Assembly: GCA_964579505.1 (NCBI GenBank)
Contig: CAZOGC010000003.1
Span: 124,001 to 188,000, forward strand
Direction of reading: 5' to 3'
DNA length: 64,000 nt
DNA from: JAJYSO01 sp964579505
GTDB lineage: Bacteria > Bacteroidota > Bacteroidia > Flavobacteriales > Flavobacteriaceae
Shown here: positions 44,091-53,033 of the stretch, piece after piece
Layout of the letters: each line of letters begins with the position of its first letter
Position numbering within the stretch: the first letter of the stretch is position 1
Notes under the pieces: model-generated
Seen by the model: only the letters and a program-made list of their open reading frames with translations
What the model was told of the DNA's origin: nothing
Databases searched by the model: none
Translations under genes and position numbers: made by a program

Positions 44091-44122
44091 CAAATATAGT
44101 AAAAATATGTTAAAACATACAA
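44091..44122 (-). promoter_or_regulatory. Promoter of lipoprotein-DUF6705 operon (pair 1)
   Basis: On the minus strand TTG (44120-44122), 21 nt, TATATTTG (44091-44098). The transcript would start close to 44084, some 12 nt before the ATG at 44072, supporting that ATG as the natural start. Confidence 0.65.
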
Positions 44123-44200
44123 TAAAATTAGATTTTATTTTAATTTGTTTTCTAAAAGTTGTTATTTAAAATAAAAATAAGAGCCTCGGAGCCTATAAAA

Positions 44201-44238
44201 CCATAAGGCAGGGTTAAAATTATAACCTTGCCTTATGG
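44201..44238 (-). terminator. Hairpin after DUF6705 gene of pair 2
   Basis: CCATAAGGCA-GGGTTA and its complement TAACC-TTGCCTTATGG pair over 16 positions with one mismatch, downstream of the gene at 44262. The same structure at 46541-46578 follows the third DUF6705 gene. Confidence 0.75.
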
Positions 44239-44261
44239 AATGATTAATTTGTTGCCTAAGT

Positions 44262-44939
44262 TTATTGATATTTAGGGTTTAGTTGCAACCCGCCCCCGGG
44301 CGGGTTAGGTGCCGGCCCGGTTTTGGTTAAGATCATGGCATTTTTACTGTTGGTTGGAAAGGGAGGCGCTACCCCACCATTAGGGCAGTCTGCCGAATTA
44401 ATAAGGTCTCCGGATGGGCTAATATACAGCCGCATGGTTTGCCCATCAGCGGCAATGTCTAATAAAAGGGTACCCATATTTCCACATTTGGAGTTTTCAC
44501 CTATATAATTTATACAATATATGTGCGAATCATTTCTTGAAAAATAGAGACCTTCCGCTACATAAGGAGAAGACGATAACTTTTGAAGGGTGTTGACTAA
44601 AATGTCTCCGGCCTCATTCGTTATTTTATAGCGGAAAGCTAAAATATCCATTTTTGATCTCCTTAAATACAGCGTCGTTGAATTTATAACAATAAGATAG
44701 TCTTTTCCTTTATAACTACCGGTCCAAGTGCCCACATATTTAGTAAGTACATGGTTAATGTCTTTATAATAAGTCCCTTTTGGGACAATACCTATATCCT
44801 GTTGAATTAAAGACTCCACGTAACTCCAATAATTTTCAATAGGAACTTCGCCTGCTTTATGTAATTGTTGGGCGTGGGCGCTTAATAAGGTGCTAAAGAA
44901 TAGTATGCTGCTTAATAAAAGTGTTTTATATGGTTTCAT
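44262..44939 (-). CDS. DUF6705 family exported protein (pair 2)
   Basis: A 225-residue protein, near-twin of the one at 41889 with the same signal peptide. Differences cluster in the first third (YWSYVESLIQQDIGIVPKGTYYKD) while the centre is almost unchanged. The gene sits 11 bases behind its lipoprotein partner. The pairwise duplication of both genes supports a functional unit. Confidence 0.82.
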   Translation of the reverse strand: MKPYKTLLLSSILFFSTLLSAHAQQLHKAGEVPIENYWSYVESLIQQDIGIVPKGTYYKDINHVLTKYVGTWTGSYKGKDYLIVINSTTLYLRRSKMDILAFRYKITNEAGDILVNTLQKLSSSPYVAEGLYFSRNDSHIYCINYIGENSKCGNMGTLLLDIAADGQTMRLYISPSGDLINSADCPNGGVAPPFPTNSKNAMILTKTGPAPNPPGGGLQLNPKYQ

Positions 44940-44950
44940 AATAGTTGTTT

Positions 44951-46330
44951 TTATTGGTTACACCAGTCGGTGCTTTTTGTATGATTATTGTCATTTAGAT
45001 AATAGCCTTTTGTTTGCTCTATGTTTCCCTGACTGTCGGTTTTAACTCTATAGACTTCAAGATTGGACAGTCCCATTTCTTCTTTGGCAAAATTGAGTAA
45101 AGTTCGCGCTCTTTCAGCCTTAGAGTAAATTTCTCTAAAATAATTCTTATAGATATTATTCAAAGAATCTATGTTGTATTGATGGCCTGTTACGTCGCTG
45201 TAATCTCCTGAGAATTTTATAATAAAAATACCATGGTCAGAAGCCATAAGTCCATAAACGTCATCAAGAGAGCGGTTGTTTTGACGGGCTTTATAAACAA
45301 TCTTCATAAAAGTGCTAATATCTCCCGGAGAAAACATATGTACTATGCCATCTTCGTTGGTATGGATATGAATGTAGGCGGTGGTATAATCAGTAACATC
45401 GATATCAAGGCTGTGTGGACCGTCTGGCTTTAGTTTGGTGTATTGGTTGCTAGTATTTATAGAATAGCCATGTTCCATGGTGTCGTCGGTCTGTTGTAGA
45501 ATTTCCATTAATTTTTGTTTGAGTTTACTATCAAAAAATTTAGCAATCTCTTCACAAGGGTCTGGCTCATCCTTTTCCTTGTTGTCATCTTCTACCGGAG
45601 TAGTAGAACCGCCACCGCCGCCGCCGTTGTCATCATCTTCCGTAAAACTTGGATCTACTTCTTCTACCGGAGGAGTGGTGTCGTCTTCCGGAGGCCAGTT
45701 GTCATCTGGCGGGGGAGCCGTAATTGTAACAGTAGGAAGTTCACCGCCCATTCCGTTTCCATCTCCATCTTCATCTCCGCCACTGGCAGCTCGTGGAGGC
45801 CTGTTGGGGGTAAGGGTATGGGGGTGGTTAAATAAAATAGGAGTTTCCGGGTTTTGAGTATTAATATAGGTATAGGCTAACTTCCCGGTGAGTCGTTTCC
45901 CGTTTTTTAGTTTAAAATGTTGTTGCGGGGTTAAGTCATAGGCAATTACCCGGTGCCAAAAATTTGCCTTCGCCTTGGGGGTTACAAAAACAATATTTAA
46001 GAGATAAGGAGCCGGGGTGCTGTTGGCATTGCGCGGCACGAGTTTAAAAGTATAGGACCGCGTTTGGTTATTTGTAATGAGTACGCCTTTATGGTAATCT
46101 ATTTTATAGTCTTTAAGACGAGAACTTTTTGTTGATTTTTGTAAAGGAGTTTCTTGAATAGTCCGGTTATAACTCTTTATGGCTTTAAGTAGGGCTGTGT
46201 TGTTTTCTACGTCAGATCGTGTTATTTTCTGGTAAACAAGCCCGGATGAAACCCCATCCGGCGGAGCTTCTATAAGTTCATCTTTTTGACAGGAATAAAA
46301 GAATAGGAAAGAAAGACTAAAGAAAAGCAC
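44951..46330 (-). CDS. Surface lipoprotein with JAMM-like C-terminal domain (pair 2), probably phase variable
   Basis: 459 residues from the GTG at 46330. Upstream in frame the codons read KLKQFSKIGLLV, a basic n-region like that of pair 1 although the DNA differs, so the natural start lies upstream. The ATG at 46412 is out of frame by one because of the 7-bp repeat (4 units plus TTG). N-terminal and C-terminal domains match the pair 1 protein closely; the linker (MGGELPTVTITAPPP, then Asp/Gly-rich) differs most, with insertions and deletions. The C-terminal domain has AYIHIHTNEDG and MFSPGD. The -7 box is changed to TATATTCG, so this copy may be poorly transcribed. Confidence 0.75.
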   Translation of the reverse strand: MLFFSLSFLFFYSCQKDELIEAPPDGVSSGLVYQKITRSDVENNTALLKAIKSYNRTIQETPLQKSTKSSRLKDYKIDYHKGVLITNNQTRSYTFKLVPRNANSTPAPYLLNIVFVTPKAKANFWHRVIAYDLTPQQHFKLKNGKRLTGKLAYTYINTQNPETPILFNHPHTLTPNRPPRAASGGDEDGDGNGMGGELPTVTITAPPPDDNWPPEDDTTPPVEEVDPSFTEDDDNGGGGGGSTTPVEDDNKEKDEPDPCEEIAKFFDSKLKQKLMEILQQTDDTMEHGYSINTSNQYTKLKPDGPHSLDIDVTDYTTAYIHIHTNEDGIVHMFSPGDISTFMKIVYKARQNNRSLDDVYGLMASDHGIFIIKFSGDYSDVTGHQYNIDSLNNIYKNYFREIYSKAERARTLLNFAKEEMGLSNLEVYRVKTDSQGNIEQTKGYYLNDNNHTKSTDWCNQ

Positions 46331-46367
46331 AAGTAAGCCAATTTTAGAAAATTGCTTTAGCTTGTGG

Positions 46368-46398
46368 TTGTTGGTTGTTGGTTGTTGGTTGTTGGTTG
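46368..46398. repeat. 7-bp tandem repeat (TTGTTGG x4 plus TTG)
   Basis: Four full units of the repeat seen at 44010-44058. From the upstream ATG (46412) to the GTG (46330) is 82 nt, again one more than a multiple of three; the ATG frame stops at a TAA soon after. Removing one unit gives 75 nt, in frame. Confidence 0.9.
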
Positions 46399-46430
46399 TA
46401 TAAATGTTTCATAAAAAAGACTTTAGAAAC

Positions 46431-46438
46431 CGAATATA
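46431..46438 (-). promoter_or_regulatory. Altered -7 box before lipoprotein pair 2
   Basis: At the position where pair 1 has TATATTTG, this copy reads TATATTCG on the minus strand. The TTG at 46460-46462 and the 21-nt spacing are unchanged, so a single base has weakened the promoter consensus. Confidence 0.55.
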
Positions 46439-46540
46439 GCAAAAATATGTTAAAACATACAATAAAATTAGATTTTATTTTAATTTGTTTTCTAAAAGTT
46501 GTTATTTAAAATAAAAATAAGAGCCTCGGAGCCTATAAAA

Positions 46541-46578
46541 CCATAAGGCAGGGTTAAAATTATAACCTTGCCTTATGG
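46541..46578 (-). terminator. Hairpin after third DUF6705 gene
   Basis: Identical to 44201-44238: CCATAAGGCA and TGCCTTATGG stem, downstream of the gene at 46602. Confidence 0.75.
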
Positions 46579-46601
46579 AATGATTAATTTGTTGCCTAAG
46601 T

Positions 46602-47270
46602 TTATTGATATTTAGGGTTTAGTTGCAACCCGCCCCCGGGCGGGTTAGGCGCCGGGCCTATTTTGGTGAGCACCATAGGGGCTTCCTCTTGGCCGGGGAA
46701 AGGAGGTTTAATAATTCCATTTGGGCAATCATCTAGGTCGATAAGCCCTCCGTAGCCGGGCAATATGTTTAAATTTATTTTGTTGTCGGCAATCATAGAT
46801 AAAATAATAAAACCTTCATTGCCACAGCGACTATTCTTGCCTATATAACTCACCCTGTATTTTTTATGATCTTTTGTAAATCGTAAACCAAAAAGAATAT
46901 AGGGGCTTCCGGGGGTATCATCCATGGTATTTACTAAAACTTTTCCGGACGCATCGGTAATTTTATATCGTATGAGCAAAAGGTCCGAATATACATTGTC
47001 CCATGTTTTGTCGTGATGTCTTAAAGTAAGATATACTGCAAATACATAGTTTTTGTTTTGGTAGGTTCCTGTCCATAAGCCTTTATATCTTTCCAGTACG
47101 TGGTTTACATCTTTAAAATAAACATTTTTTAGGTCTAGGTTATTGGGTAGCGAGGTGATATATGACCATGCATTTTCAACAGGGATAACATTTTCTCCGG
47201 CTTTATGCAATTGGGCTCTGCCTTGCATGGTGCTTACTATAAATAGAAATAAGATTGATTTTTTCATCAT
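46602..47270 (-). CDS. DUF6705 family exported protein (third paralogue)
   Basis: A 222-residue protein with signal peptide (MMKKSILFLFIVSTMQGRAQ). Shares LHKAGE, YFKDVNHVLERYKGLWTGTYQNKNY and the exact tail NPPGGGLQLNPKYQ with the paired copies but is divergent in between. It has no lipoprotein partner; a fourth paralogue lies directly upstream. If the paired proteins are immunity proteins, this one would be an orphan immunity gene. Confidence 0.8.
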   Translation of the reverse strand: MMKKSILFLFIVSTMQGRAQLHKAGENVIPVENAWSYITSLPNNLDLKNVYFKDVNHVLERYKGLWTGTYQNKNYVFAVYLTLRHHDKTWDNVYSDLLLIRYKITDASGKVLVNTMDDTPGSPYILFGLRFTKDHKKYRVSYIGKNSRCGNEGFIILSMIADNKINLNILPGYGGLIDLDDCPNGIIKPPFPGQEEAPMVLTKIGPAPNPPGGGLQLNPKYQ

Positions 47271-47292
47271 TAGGGTCTTAAAATCAGGAGGG

Positions 47293-47937
47293 TTAATTTT
47301 TTGCCAGTTTGGGTGCCGAGCCTATTTTGGTGAGTACCATATAGTCTTTACTATGTTGGTTAGATACAGGAAACATTTTAGGCGCTTTCCCATTAGGGCA
47401 ATCTTCTAGATTAATAATAGAACGAGTACTTACTAAAACAAATTTCATTTTAGTTGGATGACCACTTAGAATATTTATAAAAATTTTTCCGTGTTGCCCG
47501 CAAGAATATTCTTTTCCGAAGTACTTTAAAATATAATATTTTTTTTGAGGGTTTAACAACCAACCTCTAACAAGTAGAGCATCGTCTAAAGTGCTATTTA
47601 AGGTGTTTATTAATATTTGACCACTAGCAGAGGTTATTTTGTAGCGCATAATTAGTTTATCTATTGTTATTCCATAATGTGTTACGGCTTTTTTGTTAAA
47701 TGTAATTAAGTAAGTTTTATCGTTAAACTGTCCCGTCCAAGTGCCTTCGTATTTGTCCAACAAATGATGAATGTCTTTTATATAAGTTACCCCTTTTGGT
47801 AGCTTTTCATGATTAACAAACGTTTGCCAATCTTTATCTAATGGGAATATATTTGCAGGGCATAAGGTTTGTGCTTTTACCCCCATAAAAACGTAAAAAA
47901 AGAATACCGCACTAAGAAGGAGTTTTTTTGAATTCAT
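47293..47937 (-). CDS. DUF6705 family exported protein (fourth, most divergent paralogue)
   Basis: A 214-residue protein with signal peptide (MNSKKLLLSAVFFFYVFMGVKAQ). The family pattern remains (TYIKDIHHLLDKYEGTWTGQFNDKTY; YSCGQHGKIFINILSG; MVLTKIGSAP) but the Gly/Pro-rich tail is missing. It lies 22 bases upstream of the third paralogue, probably in one transcript. Confidence 0.8.
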   Translation of the reverse strand: MNSKKLLLSAVFFFYVFMGVKAQTLCPANIFPLDKDWQTFVNHEKLPKGVTYIKDIHHLLDKYEGTWTGQFNDKTYLITFNKKAVTHYGITIDKLIMRYKITSASGQILINTLNSTLDDALLVRGWLLNPQKKYYILKYFGKEYSCGQHGKIFINILSGHPTKMKFVLVSTRSIINLEDCPNGKAPKMFPVSNQHSKDYMVLTKIGSAPKLAKN

Positions 47938-47979
47938 AAATAAGATTATACGTTTCTATACGGCATGTCCTAAACTAAC

Positions 47980-48007
47980 AGAGCCCTCAACCGGTGTTGA
48001 AGGCTCT
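47980..48007 (-). terminator. Terminator of fabD
   Basis: AGAGCCCTCAAC (47980-47991) and GTTGAAGGCTCT (47996-48007) pair at 11 of 12 positions with a 4-nt loop, downstream of fabD on the minus strand. Confidence 0.75.
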
Positions 48008-48054
48008 AAAGATAGTTAATTATATGTTAAATAAAAAACGGTATTATATGTAGA

Positions 48055-48936
48055 TTATAGCTGAGGTTTTACAACCGACACTTGTCGGTTAATTTTGCGC
48101 ATCAGTCCCATTAAGACTTTTCCGGGGCCTACTTCCACAAATTCAGTAGCCCCATCGGCAATCATTTGTTGCATACTTTGGGTCCATTTTACCGGAGCCG
48201 TAAGTTGCATGTTTAAGTTGTGTTGAATTTCTTTAGGGTCGGTTACAGCGGTGGTCGTCACGTTTTGGTAAACCGGGCAATTGGGGGCATGAAAAGTGGT
48301 TTGCGCAATGGCTTGTGCCAATTCTTCTCTAGCCGGCTCCATAAGCGGGGAGTGAAAAGCGCCACTTACGGGTAGTAAAACACAGCGTTTGGCTCCTTCA
48401 GCAGTTAGGGATTCACAAGCAGTTTTTACCGCTTTTTCTTCTCCGGAGATTACAATCTGTCCGGGGCAATTGTAATTAGCGGCTACCACGGTTCCGGGGG
48501 TAGCTGCACAAATAGTTTCTACTACTTTGTCAGTTAATCCTAATACGGCCGCCATAGTAGAAGTTTGCTGTTCGCAGGCTTTTTGCATGGCTTGCGCCCG
48601 TTTAGCCACTAGGGTTAAGGCATCTTCAAAAGCCAAGGCACCGCTGGCTACCAAGGCCGAAAATTCTCCGAGGGAGTGGCCGGCCACCATCGCCGGTTTT
48701 TCAGATTGACTAATAATGTGGTTTAAAATAACCGAATGTAAAAAGATGGCAGGCTGGGTAACTTTTGTTTGTTTGAGCTCTTCAGCGGTGCCTTCAAACA
48801 TAATTTTAGTAATTGAAAATCCCAAAATCTCATCGGCTTGGTCAAATAGCGCTTTGGCTTCGGGATATTCTTGATATAAATCGGCTCCCATACCCGGAAA
48901 TTGGGCTCCCTGTCCGGGAAAAATAGATGCTTTCAT
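48055..48936 (-). CDS. fabD: Malonyl-CoA:ACP transacylase
   Basis: A 293-residue FabD that loads malonyl groups on acyl carrier protein for fatty acid synthesis. FPGQGAQFPGMG at the N-terminus, the nucleophile serine in AGHSLGEFSALV (about residue 90), the active-site His in SGAFHSPLM (about 199) and QNVTTTAVTDP, GPGKVLMGL near the end are all present. Confidence 0.96.
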   Translation of the reverse strand: MKASIFPGQGAQFPGMGADLYQEYPEAKALFDQADEILGFSITKIMFEGTAEELKQTKVTQPAIFLHSVILNHIISQSEKPAMVAGHSLGEFSALVASGALAFEDALTLVAKRAQAMQKACEQQTSTMAAVLGLTDKVVETICAATPGTVVAANYNCPGQIVISGEEKAVKTACESLTAEGAKRCVLLPVSGAFHSPLMEPAREELAQAIAQTTFHAPNCPVYQNVTTTAVTDPKEIQHNLNMQLTAPVKWTQSMQQMIADGATEFVEVGPGKVLMGLMRKINRQVSVVKPQL

Positions 48937-49015
48937 AGTGGTGAATTAAATTTTTTAACGGCCACAAATATAATAAAAATTGAAGGGGCCGTTGACGTTG
49001 CTTTTTAGCGTTAAA

Positions 49016-49073
49016 AAAAGTGTAGAAAAAATCTACATAAAACTGTAGATTTAATTCGTTTTTCTACACTTTT
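49016..49073. repeat. Nested inverted repeats upstream of fabD
   Basis: Outer arms AAAAGTGTAGAAAAA (49016-49030) and TTTTTCTACACTTTT (49059-49073) are perfect; inside, ATCTACA (49031-49037) pairs with TGTAGAT (49044-49050). The stretch 48937-49473 has no gene and otherwise holds only the terminator-like element at 49316. Confidence 0.7.
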
Positions 49074-49315
49074 GTATTCTTAAATAGGAAGTGTGTTGTC
49101 TGTAATATGCTGATACACAAATTTATATAAAAACAATAAAAATCAGGTATTCTGGAATGGTTTTGGCTAGTTTACTATAAGATTATGTAAACAAAGCGAG
49201 TATTGTTTTTTTGTAATCGTAAAAAGTAGCCAGTTAAACTTGAATTTTGTATTTAAATGAAAGAAGAAGGAAAAATCCACTGATTTGATGTTGAATGTAG
49301 CAAAAGCTACTTTTG

Positions 49316-49365
49316 AAGAGGCCTCTATTACTTCCCTTAACCCCACAGCAGAGGTCTCTTTTTTT
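49316..49365 (+). terminator. Stem-loop and T-run in intergenic region, possible small RNA end
   Basis: AAGAGGCCTC (49316-49325) and GAGGTCTCTT (49351-49360) pair at 9 of 10 positions and run into a stretch of T. No gene on the plus strand ends here, so it may close a short non-coding RNA or an attenuated leader; GTAGC-AAAA-GCTAC forms a small hairpin just before it. Confidence 0.45.
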
Positions 49366-49473
49366 GTTTTATACGAAAGTGATTTTTGAAATAGACTAAA
49401 TATTTTGAATGTCACTCCTGTATTTGTTAATTCCTTAGACGTTAATTTTATACTTTTGCATCAAAATAGGTTT

Positions 49474-50847
49474 ATGGCTAAGGTATTACTTGTAGATGAT
49501 GATGTAGCATTTTGCAAAATGTTAGAAACCTTTTTAGGTAAAAAAGGATATGCGGTAGAAACAGCGCTCTCGGCAGAAGCGGCATTTAAAAAATTAAAAT
49601 CTACTGCATATGATATTATCCTTTCTGATGTGCGCTTACCACAAAAAGACGGCACAGAAATTTTAAAACAAGCTAAGATAGAATCACCTAAAACACAGGT
49701 GATTTTAATGACGGGATATGCTGAGGTAAGCTTAGCAGTAGATGCTATGAAAAAAGGAGCATTTGATTATATTTCTAAACCTATCAACCCGAGTAATATG
49801 TTAGAAACCATTCAGCAGGCACTCGCCACTCCGGCTGAATCGTCTATTCCTAAAACAACTAATAAACCTACAAAATCAAAACCAAAATCGACTGCAAATC
49901 CGGTTGCTAAAACGTTAGGGTCACCTGAGTTTGTTTCAGGAGTCAGTGACGCTTCTAAAAAACTGAATCACTATATAAAATTAGTGGCTCCTACCAATAT
50001 GTCGGTTTTGATTGTGGGCGATAGCGGAACCGGAAAAGAATATGCTGCTAAACAAATTCACGATCAAAGTAAACGTGCATCGGCTCCTTTTGTAGCGGTT
50101 GATTGTGGCGCTATTCCTAAAGAATTGGCAGCTAGTGAGTTTTTTGGCCATTTAAAAGGTTCTTTTACAGGAGCGGTAAATGACAAGACCGGTCATTTTG
50201 AAGCCGCTAATGGAGGGACACTTTTTTTAGACGAAATAGGGAATTTGAGTTATGATTTGCAGGTACAGTTGTTACGTGCCTTGCAAGAGCGAAAAATAAA
50301 ACCGGTGGGGAGCAATAAAGAGATTGAAGTAGATATACGAGTGGTGGCGGCTACCAATGATAATTTAGAAAAAGCGGTAGAAAAAGGTTCTTTTCGAGAA
50401 GATTTATTTCATCGACTCAATGAGTTTTCTATTGCGATGCCCACCCTTAAAGAACGCACAGATGACCTGATTATTTTTGCGAATCATTTTTTAGAAAAGG
50501 CCAATGAAGAGCTCGATAAAGAAGTGGTTGGTTTTGATGATGAGGTGCTTTCAACTTTTAAAAATTATACATGGCCGGGCAACCTGCGTGAGTTGCAAAA
50601 CTATATAAAACGAGCGGTGTTGTTTACAGAAGGAACGCTCATCACTAAAGCGGTACTTCCGGATAAATTATTGGCGGCTCCATTGCCCAATGAGGAAGAA
50701 GGCCTCTATAAAAACCAGCATGAAAAACAACTTATTATTGAAGCTTTAAAAGCTACCGGAGGTAATAAAAGCAAAGCTGCTCGTAAGCTTCACATAGATC
50801 GAAAAACGCTTTATAATAAACTTAAAACCTATCAAATAGATTTGTAA
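49474..50847 (+). CDS. Sigma-54-dependent NtrC-family response regulator
   Basis: A 457-residue regulator from the ATG at 49474 (MAKVLLVDDDVAFCKML); TACTTTTG at 49451-49458 is the -7 box, which rules out the earlier ATG-like start. Domains: receiver (acceptor Asp in ILSDVRLP, about residue 52), a Lys/Pro-rich linker, AAA+ domain with Walker A GDSGTGKE (about 183) and the sigma-54 contact loop GSFTGA (about 230), and a Fis-type HTH (KSKAARKLHIDRKTLYNKLK). Its partner kinase may be the hybrid kinase at 56941. Confidence 0.95.
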   Translation: MAKVLLVDDDVAFCKMLETFLGKKGYAVETALSAEAAFKKLKSTAYDIILSDVRLPQKDGTEILKQAKIESPKTQVILMTGYAEVSLAVDAMKKGAFDYISKPINPSNMLETIQQALATPAESSIPKTTNKPTKSKPKSTANPVAKTLGSPEFVSGVSDASKKLNHYIKLVAPTNMSVLIVGDSGTGKEYAAKQIHDQSKRASAPFVAVDCGAIPKELAASEFFGHLKGSFTGAVNDKTGHFEAANGGTLFLDEIGNLSYDLQVQLLRALQERKIKPVGSNKEIEVDIRVVAATNDNLEKAVEKGSFREDLFHRLNEFSIAMPTLKERTDDLIIFANHFLEKANEELDKEVVGFDDEVLSTFKNYTWPGNLRELQNYIKRAVLFTEGTLITKAVLPDKLLAAPLPNEEEGLYKNQHEKQLIIEALKATGGNKSKAARKLHIDRKTLYNKLKTYQIDL

Positions 50848-50882
50848 AATTTCTAGGTTGATAATACTAAATAACCAAAAAA

Positions 50883-50899
50883 GGCTCTATACTAGAGCC
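50883..50899. terminator. Bidirectional terminator between regulator and acs
   Basis: GGCTCTA-TAC-TAGAGCC is a perfect 7-bp stem flanked by A-rich and T-rich runs on both sides. Confidence 0.85.
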
Positions 50900-50949
50900 C
50901 TTTTATTTATAAAAAAATCATAGTAGCAAGAGATAACTATTTTCTAGTT

Positions 50950-52863
50950 TTATAGCGCATGGGCTTTGATATCTTCTACTACTTCCGGATTGACGAGTGT
51001 AGAAGTATCGCCAATATCTTCTAGACTATGCGCGGCAATCTTCCGTAAAATGCGCCGCATAATTTTAGCACTTCGCGTTTTTGGCAAATCTTCTACAAAC
51101 TGAATCTTATCAGGTTTAGCAATAGCCCCCATAGTTTTGGCTACCAAACCGCGTATTTCTTGTTTCAGTTCGTCTGAAGCGTCTTCAATATTGTTGAGGA
51201 TGATGTAGGCATAAAGAGCTTTCCCCTTAATTTTGTGAGGGTAACCTACAATAGCACTTTCCGATACTTTGGGGTGCAAGTTGATAGCGTTTTCAACCGG
51301 TGCCGTTTCTAAATTGTGCCCCGAAACAATAATAATATCATCTACCCGTCCGGTAATGCGGTAATCGCCCTCCTCATCGCGGTAGGCGCCATCACCAGAA
51401 AAATATTTTCCATTAAAAGTTGAAAAATATACCCTTTTGTATCGCTCGTGGTTGTTCCAAATAGTTCGAGCCATAGATGGCCAAGGGGCTTTCATTGCTA
51501 AACGCCCGGAAATTTTTTGTCCATTAAATTCAATTTCATTTCCATCATCATCCATAATGGCTGGTTGAACACCGGGTAGGGGTAAGGTGGCAAAGGTGGG
51601 TTTAGCTTTATTTACGCCCGGCATAGTAGAAATCATAATGGCACCTGTTTCGGTTTGCCACCATGTATCTACAATAGGGCATTTCTCTTTTCCGATGTGT
51701 TTGTGATACCATTGCCACGCCTCTTCGTTAATAGGTTCTCCTACACTCCCCAACACTTTTAAAGATGATAAATCGTGTGTGTTTACGTAGTCTAAAGATT
51801 GGGTAGCTAATGAGCGGATGGCTGTAGGAGCGGTATAAAAATGGGTTACATGATGTTTCTCTACAATCTCCCAAAATCGACCGGCATCCGGAAAAGTAGG
51901 AATACCCTCAAACATCATAGTGGTGGCTCCGGCACTAAGCGGACCATATATAATGTAGGAGTGACCGGTAATCCAACCTATATCTGCCGTACACCAATAT
52001 ACAGCGTCCGGATCGGGTTGAAAGACATTTTGAAAGGTAAAGGTGGTACCAATCATATAGCCGGCAGTGGTATGCACCATTCCTTTAGGCGTACCGGTAG
52101 AACCGGAGGTGTGTAATATAAAAAGCGGATCTTCAGCATCCATTTCTTCGGCTAAACAATCCGGCTGTACTTTTTTTAATTCATCTCGCCAATATACGTC
52201 CCGGCCTTCTTGCATAGCAAATTCTTGATCAGCATGGCGGTAAACAATTACTTTTTTAATAGAAGGAGTTTGTTGTAAGGCTTCATCGCAAATAGATTTT
52301 AAGTCGATGTATTTTGTGCCACGATAGTTGCCATTGGCGGTAATTAATAGCTTACATGAAGCGTCATTAATTCGTTTGGCAATAGCCGATACAGAAAAAC
52401 CGGCAAAAACAATATTATGGATAGCACCAATACGGGCACAAGCTAGCATAGCTACAGCCAGTTCAGGAATCATGGGCATATATAAACATACCCGATCGCC
52501 TTTCTTAATGCCATTTTGTTTAAGTACATTGGCAAAAGCACATACGCGTTGATGGAGTTGGTTATAGGTGATGTGTTGAGTGGCGTCTTTGGGGTTGTTG
52601 GGCTCCCAGATAATTGCGTCTTTCTCTCCTTGGGTTTTAAGATGACGGTCTAAACAGTTTTCAGTAATATTTAGTTGGCCTCCCTGAAACCATTTTACTT
52701 CCGGTTTCTCAAAATCCCAATCCAGTACTTTGTTCCATTTTTTCTTCCATTGAAATTTTTCGGCTACTTTACCCCAGAATTCCTCAGGGGATTTCACGCT
52801 TTCTTGATAAGCTTCCTCATAGGCTGCTCGACTGCGAAAGCGAAGATCATTAGGTATTTGCAT
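50950..52863 (-). CDS. acs: Acetyl-CoA synthetase (AMP-forming)
   Basis: A 637-residue acetate-CoA ligase. The adenylation P-loop is LHTSGSTGTPKGMVHT, with DTWWQTETGAIMIS and YRITGRVDDIIIVSGHNLETAPVE as later core motifs, and the regulatory acetylation lysine is K600 in KTRSAKIMRRIL. It turns acetate into acetyl-CoA in the cytosol. Length is typical for the family. Confidence 0.97.
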   Translation of the reverse strand: MQIPNDLRFRSRAAYEEAYQESVKSPEEFWGKVAEKFQWKKKWNKVLDWDFEKPEVKWFQGGQLNITENCLDRHLKTQGEKDAIIWEPNNPKDATQHITYNQLHQRVCAFANVLKQNGIKKGDRVCLYMPMIPELAVAMLACARIGAIHNIVFAGFSVSAIAKRINDASCKLLITANGNYRGTKYIDLKSICDEALQQTPSIKKVIVYRHADQEFAMQEGRDVYWRDELKKVQPDCLAEEMDAEDPLFILHTSGSTGTPKGMVHTTAGYMIGTTFTFQNVFQPDPDAVYWCTADIGWITGHSYIIYGPLSAGATTMMFEGIPTFPDAGRFWEIVEKHHVTHFYTAPTAIRSLATQSLDYVNTHDLSSLKVLGSVGEPINEEAWQWYHKHIGKEKCPIVDTWWQTETGAIMISTMPGVNKAKPTFATLPLPGVQPAIMDDDGNEIEFNGQKISGRLAMKAPWPSMARTIWNNHERYKRVYFSTFNGKYFSGDGAYRDEEGDYRITGRVDDIIIVSGHNLETAPVENAINLHPKVSESAIVGYPHKIKGKALYAYIILNNIEDASDELKQEIRGLVAKTMGAIAKPDKIQFVEDLPKTRSAKIMRRILRKIAAHSLEDIGDTSTLVNPEVVEDIKAHAL

Positions 52864-53033
52864 AATTGTAAGTTTTTGATTCTATAAATGTACTAAAACC
52901 TATAGAAAAAAGATAAAAATGAATGCTGAAAATAAAATAGCGGTAGAAAGCAATGGGAATGGGTGTGTAGTAAATACAAAATCAATACGTTACTTATATA
53001 GCATGGTTTACATTTATTATTTAAGCATAAAAA

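Noticed and set aside
41137..45857. Plus-strand open frames opposite the lipoprotein linkers (Ser/Pro-rich)
   Set aside because: They are complements of the Gly/Asp-rich linker codons and lack any start context.
44010..46398. CRISPR-like or minisatellite array
   Set aside because: The units are 7 bp, contiguous and without spacers, so it is a simple sequence repeat.
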